Position numbers and translations under genes: made by a program
Shown here: piece by piece, positions 1 through 8,489 of the stretch
Position numbering within the stretch: the stretch's first letter is position 1
Layout of the letters: the number at the start of each line of letters is the position of its first letter
Source of the DNA: Thermostichus sp047462415
GTDB taxonomy: Bacteria > Cyanobacteriota > Cyanobacteriia > Thermostichales > Thermostichaceae
Assembly: GCF_047462415.1 (NCBI RefSeq)
Contig: NZ_JANSJE010000008.1
Span: 66,724-130,723 of the forward strand
Direction of reading: 5' to 3'
Length of the DNA: 64,000 nucleotides
The notes under the pieces: model-generated
Database searches by the model: none
What the model was told of the DNA's origin: nothing
Seen by the model: only the letters and a program-made list of their open reading frames with translations

Positions 1-126
1 CAACGCAGTTGCGAGGCAACCTACCGCTTCCTGCAAGAGGTGATGGCCAATTACCTCACCCCCGCGGAAGCCGACTTGATCAGGCCGATTCTGGAAACCA
101 ACCGCACGCTGCTGAGCCTCAACTAG
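1..126 (+). CDS. C-terminal end of an unidentified protein (5' truncated by window edge)
   Basis: Frame 1 is open from the first base to a TAG at 124-126 and encodes 41 residues ending LLSLN. The peptide is largely helical in character (ATYRFLQEVMANYL, then PAEADLIRPILETN) and codon usage is GC-rich like the other genes here. The fragment is too short for me to name a family. It converges on ftrV: its stop overlaps the last bases of the ftrV stop codon on the other strand, so the two 3' ends touch. Confidence 0.6.
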   Translation, partial: QRSCEATYRFLQEVMANYLTPAEADLIRPILETNRTLLSLN

Positions 127-383
127 GCAGCCGTCCCGGCAGACTCTGCTGAGTTGGCCGGCTCAACCAACTCTAGCTCATCGGCCTGCAGATGAGCCCG
201 GAACTTGTTGCCAAACTGCACCTGAAAGGGAAAATTGGCGCTGATCGGACGGCCATTCCAATCCTGAATCACGGCCTTCAGCTCCCCTTCCATGCCTTTG
301 AGGTCAAAAGGTTGATTGCGATATTCCGGGTGGTGATAGACGATCACGCTGGTACGCACCCGCACTCGATCTCCAACTTTCAT
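123..383 (-). CDS. ftrV: Ferredoxin-thioredoxin reductase, variable (alpha) chain
   Basis: 86 residues, a normal length for the variable chain. FtrV is the small SH3-like beta-barrel partner of the FtrC catalytic subunit. The heterodimer passes electrons from photosynthetically reduced ferredoxin to thioredoxin and so links light to enzyme regulation. The family signature is clear: MKVGDRVRVR at the start, then VIVYHHPEYRNQPFDLKG and NGRPISANFPFQVQFG, followed by an acidic tail. The start ATG at 383 is preceded by GGAGG 8 nt upstream. The catalytic chain gene ftrC is not in the window. No cysteines are needed in this subunit and none are present. Confidence 0.93.
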   Translation of the reverse strand: MKVGDRVRVRTSVIVYHHPEYRNQPFDLKGMEGELKAVIQDWNGRPISANFPFQVQFGNKFRAHLQADELELVEPANSAESAGTAA

Positions 384-1163
384 GTCTTTTCCTCCCCAAA
401 AAGTGGCCCACCAGAGAAACTGACTGAGAACACTCTAGCTCAATCTCTAAGCAAGTCTTCAAGATATGAAGAAGTATGTGGAAACTACCACAGGAGTTTT
501 TGTTTTCTTTGAGTGGAGCGAGCATCTTTCCGCAAGCTCCAGCCACGAGCCTAGCCGAAGGAAGCCCCACTTTAAGCGAAGGGATCCCTCCTTGTACTCC
601 AGCCGATCCAAGAGCACGGTCATTGCCTGAACCGCTTCCCAACTCCCCTCTCAGAGGTCGGAGGGCTGGAAGGGATCGCCTCAGCGGCACGGATCGATCT
701 CAGGCAATCTGGAGACCTCTCAAAACTTATCAAATCTGTCTTCAATCAAACCAATTAAAGCTTGAGCCGATGACGCAAAGATACTTGAAAAAACAGAGTA
801 ACAAGATGGTGATTGTCCCTTTTTAGACAAAGGCAAAATCTCGATAAGGTGTAAGAGTCACAACCTAGGGTTGAAAATTTAATAGCAAGCTAAGAGCTTA
901 ACTTGTTCCTGAAGTCTCAGTCCATAAACCAACATAAATTAGTTGGATGGTAAGTTTAAATAGTGAATAGATGTAAAGATTTATGTCAAGACCCAAAACT
1001 TCTTTACTCGACGTGGTACTCTTAATTGTGAGATTAAAGTTAGGTTAAAACCATCAGCTACCTAGAGTCAAAACTATCTCTAAGTATTTTGTCTGGTTCT
1101 GGCTAAAGGCTCCTGGCCGCGATACTATTTAAAACTTTTTTTGACTGTAACTTTAAGGTTCAG
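384..1163. other. 780-bp intergenic region, second half AT-rich, no gene recognised
   Basis: This gap separates the divergent ftrV and histidine kinase genes and presumably holds both promoters. From about 384 to 700 composition is mixed, with short palindromic pieces. From about 715 to 1160 the DNA is visibly AT-rich and contains no GGATCC, unlike the rest of the window. Open frames here are short and lack familiar motifs. I see no tRNA, terminator or convincing -35/-10 pair. The AT-rich part could be a decayed insertion or a non-coding RNA locus. Confidence 0.5.
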
Positions 1164-4100
1164 TTGTCCTCTGACATGGCGCAAGATTCGCCCTCTCCAT
1201 TGGGATCCCTGGAACAGTTGTTTGGCCGGATGCCGCCCTTGGTCGGGCTTAACAGCTCCCTTGCCGAGCTTCTCTCCCTGCTGGCGCAAAAGAATGGCTC
1301 CTGGCCCTACGCCTTGGTGGTGGACGCAGGCCGAGTGGTGGGCATTTTGACGGCTGTGGACGTGTTGCGGTGGGTGGCCAGCGACCGCTCTTGGCAGGGA
1401 TCCACCCTGGCTGAGGTGATGACCACCCCGGTCGTGACCTTGGCCGTCGGCAACTACCGCGATCCCCTGGCATTGTTGGAGCTGATGCGGGCCCACGGGA
1501 TCCGCCACTTGCCGGTGGTGGACGAAGCGGGATCCCTGTTGGGGGTGGTGAACCAAGATGAGCTGTGCTGGCGGCTAACCTTAGGCCCGCCGCCTTCAGT
1601 AGCAGTCTGGAGGGAGCCGTCAACGGAGAAACTGGATCTACCAGATCTACAAACCACCCTGAATTTGCGCGTTGCCATCGAACGCGCCATTCCTCTGGGC
1701 ATTGCCGCCGTCGATCCACAAGGCAGACAGATCTACGTCAACGAGACCTTTGCCACGATGGTGGGCTGGCCCAAGGAGGAGCTCATCGGGAAGGATCCCC
1801 CTTTTGTCTATTGGCCCCCGGAAGAGATGGGCAAGATTACCGCCGCCTTTGCCCAGGGGCGGCCACCGCAGGGATGGGAGCTGACCTTCAGGCGCCGCAG
1901 CGGGGAACGGTTTCCAGTGCGGATTTTGGAGGCTCCCTGGCTAGATGCCCAGGGAAAGGTAATCGGCATGATCGTCAGCGTACAGGATTTGACCCCGGAA
2001 AAAGAGTTGCAAAACCAACAGCAACAACTTCAGCACTCTCTGGAATATCAGCAAGATCTGTTTCAAAGTCTCTTCGAGCAAGCCCCGGTGGGCATGGCGG
2101 TCACGGATGCGGCGGGGCACTTGCTAAAGGTGAACCAGAGCTTTTGCCAGCTCACCGGCTACACCGAGGCCGAGCTCTTGAGCATGAATTACGCCGACAT
2201 AACGCATCCTGAGGATCTGCGGCAGGAGGCAATCTATGTCGAAGAAATACGAGCGGGCCGCCGCCGCGGCTACCGGATGGAAAAACGCTACATCCACAAA
2301 AGTGGCGAGATCCGGTGGGTGGATCTCTCGTCTTTTGCGGCGGAGACTCCCGAGAAACAGATTTACGGTGTCGCCTCAATTGTCGATATCAGCGAGCGCA
2401 AGCAGGCCCAGGAGCAGGTTCAATTGCAGCTCCACCAAGCCCGGCTGCTCAGCCACATCGTCCAAGGGATCCGGCAATCGTTGCAGGTGGAGTCCATCCT
2501 CAGTTTTGCTGTAGAGGAAGTTCGCCGTTTGTTGGATGTGGAGCGGGTGGTGATCTACCGCTTTTTCCCCGATTGGGTGGGCGAGATCGCCATGCAATCG
2601 GTTAGCCGGCCAGAGTTGAGCCTGCTGGGCCTGGTTATCGAAGATCATTGTTTCGTAACCCAGTGGCACCAAGCCTATCAGCAGGGCCGCATTTCCGCCA
2701 TTGAAGATATCGACACTGCCCCCATCCAGCCCTGCCACCGGGAGCTGCTGGCCAGCTTAGGGGTGCGGGCCAACTTGGTGGTGCCCATCTTGCAGTCGGC
2801 TGGCCCTGAAGGCACAGACGGCGGGCTGGCCCGCCTCTGGGGGCTGTTGATTGCCCACCAGTGCAGCGCCCCCAAAAAATGGGATCCCTGGATGCCGGAT
2901 TTTTTGCGACAAATTGCCGATCAACTGGGGCTGGCGCTGCAACAGGCGGAGCTGTTTGAGCAACTGCAAGCTGCCAATGCCGAGCTGCGCTACCAGGTGG
3001 AGGTGCGCAATGCCGAGCTGGCCCAGCGGGTAAGGTACGAGCAAATGCTGCGGCTCATTGGCGACAAGGTGCGCTCCAGCCTGGACGAACAGGAGATCTT
3101 GGCCACCGTGGTGCGGGAGCTGACCCAGGCTTTCCAACTGGGCGCCTGCGGTGTGGCCCTCATCCATCCGGAAACCCAGACCTACACGCTGGTCTACGAA
3201 GCGGCGGGATCCCTGCCCCCTATAGGCCAGGTTACCCTGCCCTTGGATCCCGTTCTTTTGCGCCAGCTTCGCCAAGGCCAGACCCTCTACTTCAGCACGG
3301 ATCACCCGCTGCGGGGGCGCTGCACCTTACTCGCCTGCCCCCTGTTTGTGGAAACGGTCTCGTTGCTGGGCTTTCTCAAGTTAGTCCGCTTGCCCCAGGA
3401 AGGGTTTATTGAAGCCGAGATCCACTTTGCCGAGCAGGTGGCCACCCAGTGCAGCATCGCCATTCGCCAGGCCCGCCTCTACCAAGAAATCCAGGCCCAG
3501 CTCCGGCAACTGCAGCGGCTCAACGAGCTCAAAGAAGAGTTTCTCAGCATGGTCTCCCACGAGCTGCGCACGCCTCTGACCAACATGAAAATGGCTTTGA
3601 AAATGTTGGAGGTGCGCGGTCTTTCCGAGGCGCAGATCCCCTATTTCCACATCCTCAAACAGGAGTGGCAAAAAGAGCTGGACTTGGTCAACGACCTGCT
3701 GGATCTGCAGCGGCTAGAGGCCGGCAGCCGCAGTCTGGAGATTGCCCGCTTCGAGGTGCGAGAGTGGCTGGAAAAGCTGGTGCCGCCCTTTGCTCTGCGC
3801 TTTCAGGAGCGCCGGCTCACTTTTGTCTCCCGCATTCCCTCTGAACCCATCCTGTTCAGCACCGATGTGGGGCTGCTCACCCGCATCCTCAGCGAGTTGC
3901 TGGCCAATGCTGCCAAATACACCCCTGCTGGCCAGCAGGTTTACCTGGAAGTGGCGGGCGATTCTTCGGGTCTCCATTTGCAGGTAATCAACACCGGCGT
4001 CGAGATCCCAGCGGAGCACCTGCCCCGCATTTTCGAGAAGTTCCACCGCATCCCGCAACTGGACTACGCCCGCCAGGGGGGCACCGGCTTGGGCCTGCCG

Positions 4101-4229
4101 CTGGTGAAAAAGGCGGTGGAGCTGCTGCAAGGGATCCTGCGGGTGGAAAGCGGCGAGAACCGCACCCTGTTTGCAGTCAGCCTGCCAGATTTGGGCAGTT
4201 CTGCTCTCACCCCCAGCCCCTCTCCCTGA
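1164..4229 (+). CDS. Multi-sensor histidine kinase (CBS pair, two PAS, two GAF)
   Basis: 1021 residues with no membrane segment, so a cytoplasmic sensor kinase. In order: a CBS pair (about 1-155, with VVDAGRVVGILTAVDVL and LPVVDEAGSLLGVV), PAS (about 170-290), a second PAS with PAC (about 300-420), GAF (about 430-610), a coiled coil, a second GAF (about 640-780), HisKA with phospho-acceptor His799 in SMVSHELRTPL, and HATPase_c (N box ELLANAAKYTP, G boxes around NTGVEIP and GGTGLGLPLV). The G1 box has Asn and Glu where many kinases have DxGxG. CBS domains often bind adenine nucleotides and GAF/PAS bind small ligands or chromophores, but the signal here is unknown and no response regulator is adjacent. 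The start is TTG 1164 with AAGG 5 nt upstream, or ATG 1176. The last residues, LTPSPSP, are encoded by the downstream repeat array. Confidence 0.88.
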   Translation: MSSDMAQDSPSPLGSLEQLFGRMPPLVGLNSSLAELLSLLAQKNGSWPYALVVDAGRVVGILTAVDVLRWVASDRSWQGSTLAEVMTTPVVTLAVGNYRDPLALLELMRAHGIRHLPVVDEAGSLLGVVNQDELCWRLTLGPPPSVAVWREPSTEKLDLPDLQTTLNLRVAIERAIPLGIAAVDPQGRQIYVNETFATMVGWPKEELIGKDPPFVYWPPEEMGKITAAFAQGRPPQGWELTFRRRSGERFPVRILEAPWLDAQGKVIGMIVSVQDLTPEKELQNQQQQLQHSLEYQQDLFQSLFEQAPVGMAVTDAAGHLLKVNQSFCQLTGYTEAELLSMNYADITHPEDLRQEAIYVEEIRAGRRRGYRMEKRYIHKSGEIRWVDLSSFAAETPEKQIYGVASIVDISERKQAQEQVQLQLHQARLLSHIVQGIRQSLQVESILSFAVEEVRRLLDVERVVIYRFFPDWVGEIAMQSVSRPELSLLGLVIEDHCFVTQWHQAYQQGRISAIEDIDTAPIQPCHRELLASLGVRANLVVPILQSAGPEGTDGGLARLWGLLIAHQCSAPKKWDPWMPDFLRQIADQLGLALQQAELFEQLQAANAELRYQVEVRNAELAQRVRYEQMLRLIGDKVRSSLDEQEILATVVRELTQAFQLGACGVALIHPETQTYTLVYEAAGSLPPIGQVTLPLDPVLLRQLRQGQTLYFSTDHPLRGRCTLLACPLFVETVSLLGFLKLVRLPQEGFIEAEIHFAEQVATQCSIAIRQARLYQEIQAQLRQLQRLNELKEEFLSMVSHELRTPLTNMKMALKMLEVRGLSEAQIPYFHILKQEWQKELDLVNDLLDLQRLEAGSRSLEIARFEVREWLEKLVPPFALRFQERRLTFVSRIPSEPILFSTDVGLLTRILSELLANAAKYTPAGQQVYLEVAGDSSGLHLQVINTGVEIPAEHLPRIFEKFHRIPQLDYARQGGTGLGLPLVKKAVELLQGILRVESGENRTLFAVSLPDLGSSALTPSPSP

Positions 4230-4335
4230 GGGACTCCCTCACCCCCAGCCCTTCTCCCTGAGGGACTCCCTCACCCCCAGCCCCTCTCCCTGAGGAACAC
4301 CCTCACCCCCAGCCCCTCTCCCTGAGGGAGAGGGG
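4206..4335. repeat. Four tandem 32-bp units of the REP-like palindrome
   Basis: Units beginning CTCACCCCCAGCCC start at 4206, 4238, 4270 and 4302, an exact 32-bp period, with one or a few changes between copies. The last unit closes with the inverted partner so that CCCCTCTCCC pairs with GGGAGAGGGG. The array lies between two convergent genes and runs into the 3' end of the kinase gene. Confidence 0.9.
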
Positions 4336-4388
4336 AGCTAGATAACCCTGGGCAGTGTTGTTGGTCAAACAGACGCCACTTGGGTAGG

Positions 4389-5807
4389 CTAGCCGTTGGC
4401 TAAGGACTCCGTCCCGCTGACGCGAGCGGCGGGATTGAGTTCTTTTGCCGGAGAAGGGGGAGAGGAGAGCAGTTGCTGCTCCACCAGGTGGGCAAACTCC
4501 CGCTCGAAGGTCACCAGGGCGCGGTTGGTTTTGCCCCCCAGGTAAAGCCCTGCTTCCGTCTCCAGAGCCCAAACTTGGCTGTAGCTGAAATAGCTCATCA
4601 CCACCCCCAGCATCAGCAGCCCAAAGCCAAGATAGACAAGAGGGATCCCTGGATCCGATTTCATTTGCAGGCCGGTGGCGCCGATAACCTCATCTAGGTG
4701 CAGGGTAAGGGGGTTGGGAAAGCGCTGCGGAGCCACTTCGTCGAGGGCCAGGCTCATGCCCTGGCGCAGGGATCCTACCCACTGGCCCTGGGTGTCGTAG
4801 AGCAGGGCCGTCCCCTGCAAATCTGGCAACAACAGCGTCAAGCCCTCGCTTAGATCCGGTCGGGTGGGCACAAAAGCGCCCCAGAGCTTGCTGCCCGCCT
4901 GGGTGGGCACCGGCACCACTGGAATTTGGAAGGGGGGGCTGTTGTTGAGGCGGATGCGGATGCTGTCGATGCCCCAGTCGGCTTGGTAGAGGGTCACGCC
5001 GCGGTAGGAGAGGGGATGGTTGACAGAGATGGTCTGGCGCTTGACCTCCTGTCCCCCATCCAGAATCGAGAGATCTGAGTAAAACTGCTTTACCCGTCCG
5101 TCGGGGGCATAGTCGATCCAGAAGCGGTTAACCCGAATTTGCCAGGTGGGCAGATGAGCCAGATCCCCTGCCCCGGTTACATGTTCAATGGCGGCAACCC
5201 CACCGCTGGGGATCAGCTCCTGGGCCTTAAAGCCCCCGATGCTGCCCCAGATGGCCCCCAACAGGATTAGCAGCAGGCTGACGTGCACCAAGATGGGGCC
5301 GAACCGCCCGATTAGCCCCTTGCGGGCGTAGAGCCGGGATCCCTCCTCAAACACCGCATAACCCCGTTGGCGCAACCGCTGCGGCAACCCCTCTAGGGAG
5401 CGTTGGGGCAGATAGGCCCAAAAGGGCAGCCGCTGGAAGGAGGAAGGACGGGTGAGGTAGCTCCAGCGGCGGGCCACCTTGAGCATCGGCCACTGGCGCG
5501 TGAAAGAACAGGCGGCCAGGCTGCTGCCAAACAGGATCAACAGGGCCAGAAACCAAGGGGTGCGATAGACGTGATCCAACCCCAGCTGGAGGATCAGCCG
5601 CCAGGTGAGAAAGCCAAACAGGGCCGGATGCTCAGGATAGTGAGCCTGGTAGAAGGCCACCGTCTCCTCTTGCTCGATCACCGTGCCGACAGCACTCAAA
5701 AGGGCAATCGCCAAGAGAAGGCCGATGGCTAGGCGCAGATCCGCCAGCAGCGGCAGCAGCTCATGGCGACAATACCGCCGCAACAGCGGAAGAGGGTGGA
5801 TAACCAT
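4389..5807 (-). CDS. ccs1: Cytochrome c biogenesis protein Ccs1 (ResB family)
   Basis: 472 residues, usual for cyanobacterial and plastid Ccs1 (also called CcsB). With CcsA it forms the System II haem-delivery and cytochrome c synthase complex in the thylakoid membrane and serves c-type cytochromes such as cytochrome f. Visible features are an early membrane hairpin (about 19-40 and 72-92), a third segment (about 165-190, ILVHVSLLLILLGAIWGSIGG), a large lumenal domain, and a final membrane segment (about 410-430, LVYLGFGLLMLGVVMSYFSY) near the C-terminus. ccdA lies 80 bp upstream on the same strand, which fits a cytochrome c maturation unit. The last dozen residues (ARVSGTESLANG) are encoded by a dispersed repeat also found at 9741 and 36393, so the tail is probably not functional. 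Confidence 0.88.
   Translation of the reverse strand: MVIHPLPLLRRYCRHELLPLLADLRLAIGLLLAIALLSAVGTVIEQEETVAFYQAHYPEHPALFGFLTWRLILQLGLDHVYRTPWFLALLILFGSSLAACSFTRQWPMLKVARRWSYLTRPSSFQRLPFWAYLPQRSLEGLPQRLRQRGYAVFEEGSRLYARKGLIGRFGPILVHVSLLLILLGAIWGSIGGFKAQELIPSGGVAAIEHVTGAGDLAHLPTWQIRVNRFWIDYAPDGRVKQFYSDLSILDGGQEVKRQTISVNHPLSYRGVTLYQADWGIDSIRIRLNNSPPFQIPVVPVPTQAGSKLWGAFVPTRPDLSEGLTLLLPDLQGTALLYDTQGQWVGSLRQGMSLALDEVAPQRFPNPLTLHLDEVIGATGLQMKSDPGIPLVYLGFGLLMLGVVMSYFSYSQVWALETEAGLYLGGKTNRALVTFEREFAHLVEQQLLSSPPSPAKELNPAARVSGTESLANG
4398..4427. repeat. Dispersed 29-bp element (copy 1)
   Basis: Contains AAGGACTCCGTCCCGCTGA followed by CGCGAGC. Near-identical copies occur at 9741-9769 and 36393-36422. This copy forms the 3' end of the ccs1 coding sequence. 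Confidence 0.75.
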
Positions 5808-5887
5808 GGGAAGTTGTTAGCTCAAGACTTGGATGCCGCTCCCAACTGGAGTGCAGCCCCATCTTAGCCTGTAGCGGCAGGGATCCC

Positions 5888-6637
5888 TCAGGCCCAAGCG
5901 GAGAGGATCGTCACGGTACCAAAGCCCACCAACACCACGCCACTGGCATAGGTGAACCAGCCCGACCAGCGCCGCAGGGCCAGCAGTTGCTTGAGCGAGC
6001 CGGCAAACACCCCTGCCAACAGCAGCGGCAAGACCAGCCCCAGCGCATAGGCCAGCAGCAACCCGCCCCCCACCCAGGGCTGCCCCGTGGTGGAAACCCA
6101 AGCCAGCAAAGCCACCAAAACCGGCGTGCTGCAGGGAGAGGCCACCAGGCCAAAGGTGGATCCCAGCAACACTGCCCGGCCTAACCTGGGCCATTCGCCG
6201 GGGATCTCCAACCGGTTGAACCAAGCGGGAAAGCGCAGGGGAATCACCTCCAGCAGGTTGAGCCCCATCAAAATAGCAACTCCCCCCACCACAGTAGGCC
6301 AAAAGGATCCCGTCTGTCCGTAAACGCGGCCCAGCAAAGCTGCCCCTAAACCCAGCAGGGTCAGGGTAAAAGCCACCCCAGCCGCAAAACCCAAAGATTG
6401 GGCCCAGATGTGCCGACGCACTTTTCCGGCCCCTTCATCAGGGTTGGGGGTGTAGCCGCCGATATAGCCGATGGTTACCGGCAGCATCGATAGCGTGCAG
6501 GGGGAAAGACTGGTAAGCAAGCCGGCCAGGCCCACCGCCAGCAGGCTGACGGGAGAGAGGTGCTGCAGTTGACTCTGGACAAGCTGGGTTGCCCATTGTT
6601 CCAGGTGGTAGAGCCAAAGCTGGGCCATACTCGACAT
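5888..6637 (-). CDS. ccdA: Cytochrome c biogenesis protein CcdA
   Basis: About 249 residues from the ATG at 6637 (MSSMAQLW); an open extension to 6691 adds 18 residues that look unrelated. CcdA is a polytopic membrane protein that carries reducing equivalents from cytoplasmic thioredoxin across the membrane to keep apocytochrome c cysteines reduced. The two hallmark cysteines are present in SPCTLSMLPVTIGYI and SPCSTPVLVALL, the two inverted halves of the family, and the rest is hydrophobic helices. It lies between tyrA upstream and ccs1 downstream on the same strand. Together with ccs1 it gives two parts of System II; CcsA and a lumenal thioredoxin would be elsewhere. Confidence 0.92.
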   Translation of the reverse strand: MSSMAQLWLYHLEQWATQLVQSQLQHLSPVSLLAVGLAGLLTSLSPCTLSMLPVTIGYIGGYTPNPDEGAGKVRRHIWAQSLGFAAGVAFTLTLLGLGAALLGRVYGQTGSFWPTVVGGVAILMGLNLLEVIPLRFPAWFNRLEIPGEWPRLGRAVLLGSTFGLVASPCSTPVLVALLAWVSTTGQPWVGGGLLLAYALGLVLPLLLAGVFAGSLKQLLALRRWSGWFTYASGVVLVGFGTVTILSAWA

Positions 6638-6705
6638 AAGCTCAATCCGTCCAACACAAGCCCAAGGTAGCACGAACGTCCCCAACCCCACCGGAGCTGC
6701 GCCCG

Positions 6706-7596
6706 CTACCCTTCCTCATTGCCCAGGTCTTGAGGAACTCTGCGGGGCTGGTTAACCGGGAACTGCTGCCATTCCTGCTGAGTTCGTTGCAGCACCAGCA
6801 GCAATTCGTCCCACCTTTCACCCTCGATCAACCGTTCTATCTGTCCCAACTGCGCTCGGTAGCTGCACAGGGTAGTCAGCAGCGCCTGCCGATTGTGGCG
6901 GGCCATCTCCAAACCCAATTGCGGGATCCCTCCGCCAACACGGCTGGTATCGCGGAATCCGCTGCTGGCTAGGGTGCGAGCCAAATGCAGAATGGCGGGA
7001 TCCGCCTCTTGGCTGACGGCTGCGATCAAACCGGCGCTGACCATCACCGGCAAGTGGCTGATCCAGGCCACCGCTTGGTCATGTCGCGCGGGATCGGTGC
7101 AAACGGCTTCTGCATCAACAGCAGCCACCAGTTTTTTCATGGCAGCAAGAGCTTGCGGTTGGGTCTTGGCGATGGGAGTGAGCACGTAAGGCCGCCCCCG
7201 AAACAAGCCGGCTTCTGCCGCTTGGATCCCTTGTAGGCTTTTGCCGGCCATGGGGTGCCCTCCCACGAACAAAGGCCACAGTTCGGTTGCCGGAGCAACA
7301 ATGGGCTGCTTAACCGAGCCGACATCGCTCACCACGGTCTCTGCCGATAGATAAGGCACCAAGGCGGCTAGGGTGGCCAACACCTGATCCAAAGGGGTGC
7401 AGATCAGCACCACTTGAGGGTCAAAGCGGGCCAACTGGGCCAACTCGGTTCCACAGCCTTGAACAGCGCCCCGTTGCAGAGCCTGTTGGCAGGTGGCCGG
7501 GGTGCGGCTCATCCCCCACACGGGATATCCCTTTTCGGTTAGCTTGAGGGCCAGGGATCCGCCGATCAACCCCAACCCGACAATGGCAATGCGCAT
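6706..7596 (-). CDS. tyrA: Prephenate/arogenate dehydrogenase
   Basis: 296 residues. It catalyses the oxidative decarboxylation step of tyrosine synthesis; cyanobacterial enzymes usually prefer arogenate and NADP, though specificity cannot be read here. The N-terminal Rossmann fingerprint is MRIAIVGLGLIGGSLA (residues 1-16). The conserved SDVGSVK and GGHPMAGK segments (around 90-120) line the active site, and the helical dimerisation domain includes HDQAVAWISHLPVM. The gene starts at ATG 7596. It is the first of three minus-strand genes ending in ccs1 and may be co-transcribed with ccdA, 68 bp downstream, although no functional link is obvious. Confidence 0.92.
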   Translation of the reverse strand: MRIAIVGLGLIGGSLALKLTEKGYPVWGMSRTPATCQQALQRGAVQGCGTELAQLARFDPQVVLICTPLDQVLATLAALVPYLSAETVVSDVGSVKQPIVAPATELWPLFVGGHPMAGKSLQGIQAAEAGLFRGRPYVLTPIAKTQPQALAAMKKLVAAVDAEAVCTDPARHDQAVAWISHLPVMVSAGLIAAVSQEADPAILHLARTLASSGFRDTSRVGGGIPQLGLEMARHNRQALLTTLCSYRAQLGQIERLIEGERWDELLLVLQRTQQEWQQFPVNQPRRVPQDLGNEEG

Positions 7597-7650
7597 GGTA
7601 TGGCCACTTCAAACCAGATCAAGACACTCCCCAAGTGTTCCTCACTCCCA

Positions 7651-7720
7651 CCCTCACCCCCAACCCCTCTCCCTCCGGGACATCCCTCACCCCCAGCCCC
7701 TCTCCCAGAGGGAGAGGGGA
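7651..7720. repeat. REP-like GC-rich palindrome, partial tandem
   Basis: One and a half copies of the CCCTCACCCCCAGCCCC unit. The complete copy pairs CCCCTCTCCC with GGGAGAGGGG. It lies between the divergent tyrA and the small gene at 8010. Confidence 0.85.
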
Positions 7721-7733
7721 GTTAGGGCGGCAC

Positions 7734-7802
7734 CTTCGCGACAGCGTTGCGTCGCAATAACGACGTAACAAACCGTTGCATTGCTATTTGAAATAACCAT
7801 AT
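7734..7802. repeat. Dispersed ~70-bp element (copy A)
   Basis: Shares TTCGCGACAGCGTTGCG, ACAAACCGTT and ATTGCTATTTGAAAT in the same order and spacing with 48811-48878. Inverted, more diverged versions are at 27240-27306 and 34551-34620. No ORF is inside it. Confidence 0.75.
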
Positions 7803-8009
7803 CTCGATAGGCTGGCGATCCCCAGTCACGCTAAGTCAACAGGTGCTTTGGTGGCGCCCTTCCTCCTCCTGAAGAACCAACACCTCAGAAGCAAAGGCTC
7901 TGGCTGCCCTGTGGAAAAGCATACAGCCTCGGTATGCAGCCGCTAAGATGGAGGGATGAGCTGGGTAGCCCCCACAACTCACCCGGATCTTTCACTTCAG
8001 GAGGGGACC

Positions 8010-8480
8010 GTGCTTCATCGTAGGATCTATCAACTCAGCCGCGAAGGCAAGGATGTGTGGATCTACCTGCGCGATCAGGGACGCTGGCTGGAACGAGCCA
8101 AGATCCTCGATATCGAAGGGGATACCATCCTGGTTCGCTACGAAACGGAAGACGAGGAGGAGATCTGCTCTTGGGAGGAGATGATTCGTCTGGAAAGCAT
8201 TGGGGCTGTTGCCCAGCGCCTTTCCACCATTCCCAAGGGAATGCTTAGCACGTCGGATTTGCTCATCTCGGAAGATTGTCCCCCTGCTGAATTGCTGCAT
8301 TCGCCACTGTTGCCCGCGGAAGGGGAAGATCATCCCAGCGGCGAGCGCCTCGTCGAGGACTACTACCTGGATCGGGAGACTCCTGCCGAGCTGCCGGTGC
8401 GCTCAACTGGGGAAGATCTCAAACGGGTGGATCGTGCCCGGCAGGATGTCGAGGGGCAGCGGGAGAGCAACCACGACTAG
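8010..8480 (+). CDS. Small acidic protein, probable DUF6679-type cyanobacterial family
   Basis: 156 residues from GTG 8010, preceded by AGGAGGGG at 7999-8006, a strong ribosome binding site. An in-frame ATG at 7956 would add 18 residues but has its purine run almost touching the start. The first 75 residues hold the conserved part (LHRRIYQLSREGKDVWIYLRD, ILDIEGDTILVRYETEDEEE, CSWEEMIRLESIGAV), which resembles a family I know from many cyanobacteria as DUF6679. The C-terminal half is poorly ordered and acidic. No catalytic motif, signal peptide or membrane segment is seen. Function unknown. Confidence 0.75.
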   Translation: MLHRRIYQLSREGKDVWIYLRDQGRWLERAKILDIEGDTILVRYETEDEEEICSWEEMIRLESIGAVAQRLSTIPKGMLSTSDLLISEDCPPAELLHSPLLPAEGEDHPSGERLVEDYYLDRETPAELPVRSTGEDLKRVDRARQDVEGQRESNHD

Positions 8481-8489
8481 AGTGGTTCT

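Noticed and set aside
304..690. 128-codon minus-strand frame overlapping ftrV
   Set aside because: Overlaps the 5' end of ftrV in another frame; Arg/Gly/Ser-rich translation without motifs.
4206..4335. Array of four 32-bp units resembling a short CRISPR
   Set aside because: The units are contiguous without spacers and are the same palindrome found singly elsewhere; no cas genes are in the window.
5817..6302. 161-codon minus-strand frame
   Set aside because: Shifted frame of ccdA, Gly/Ala-rich and without its conserved motifs.
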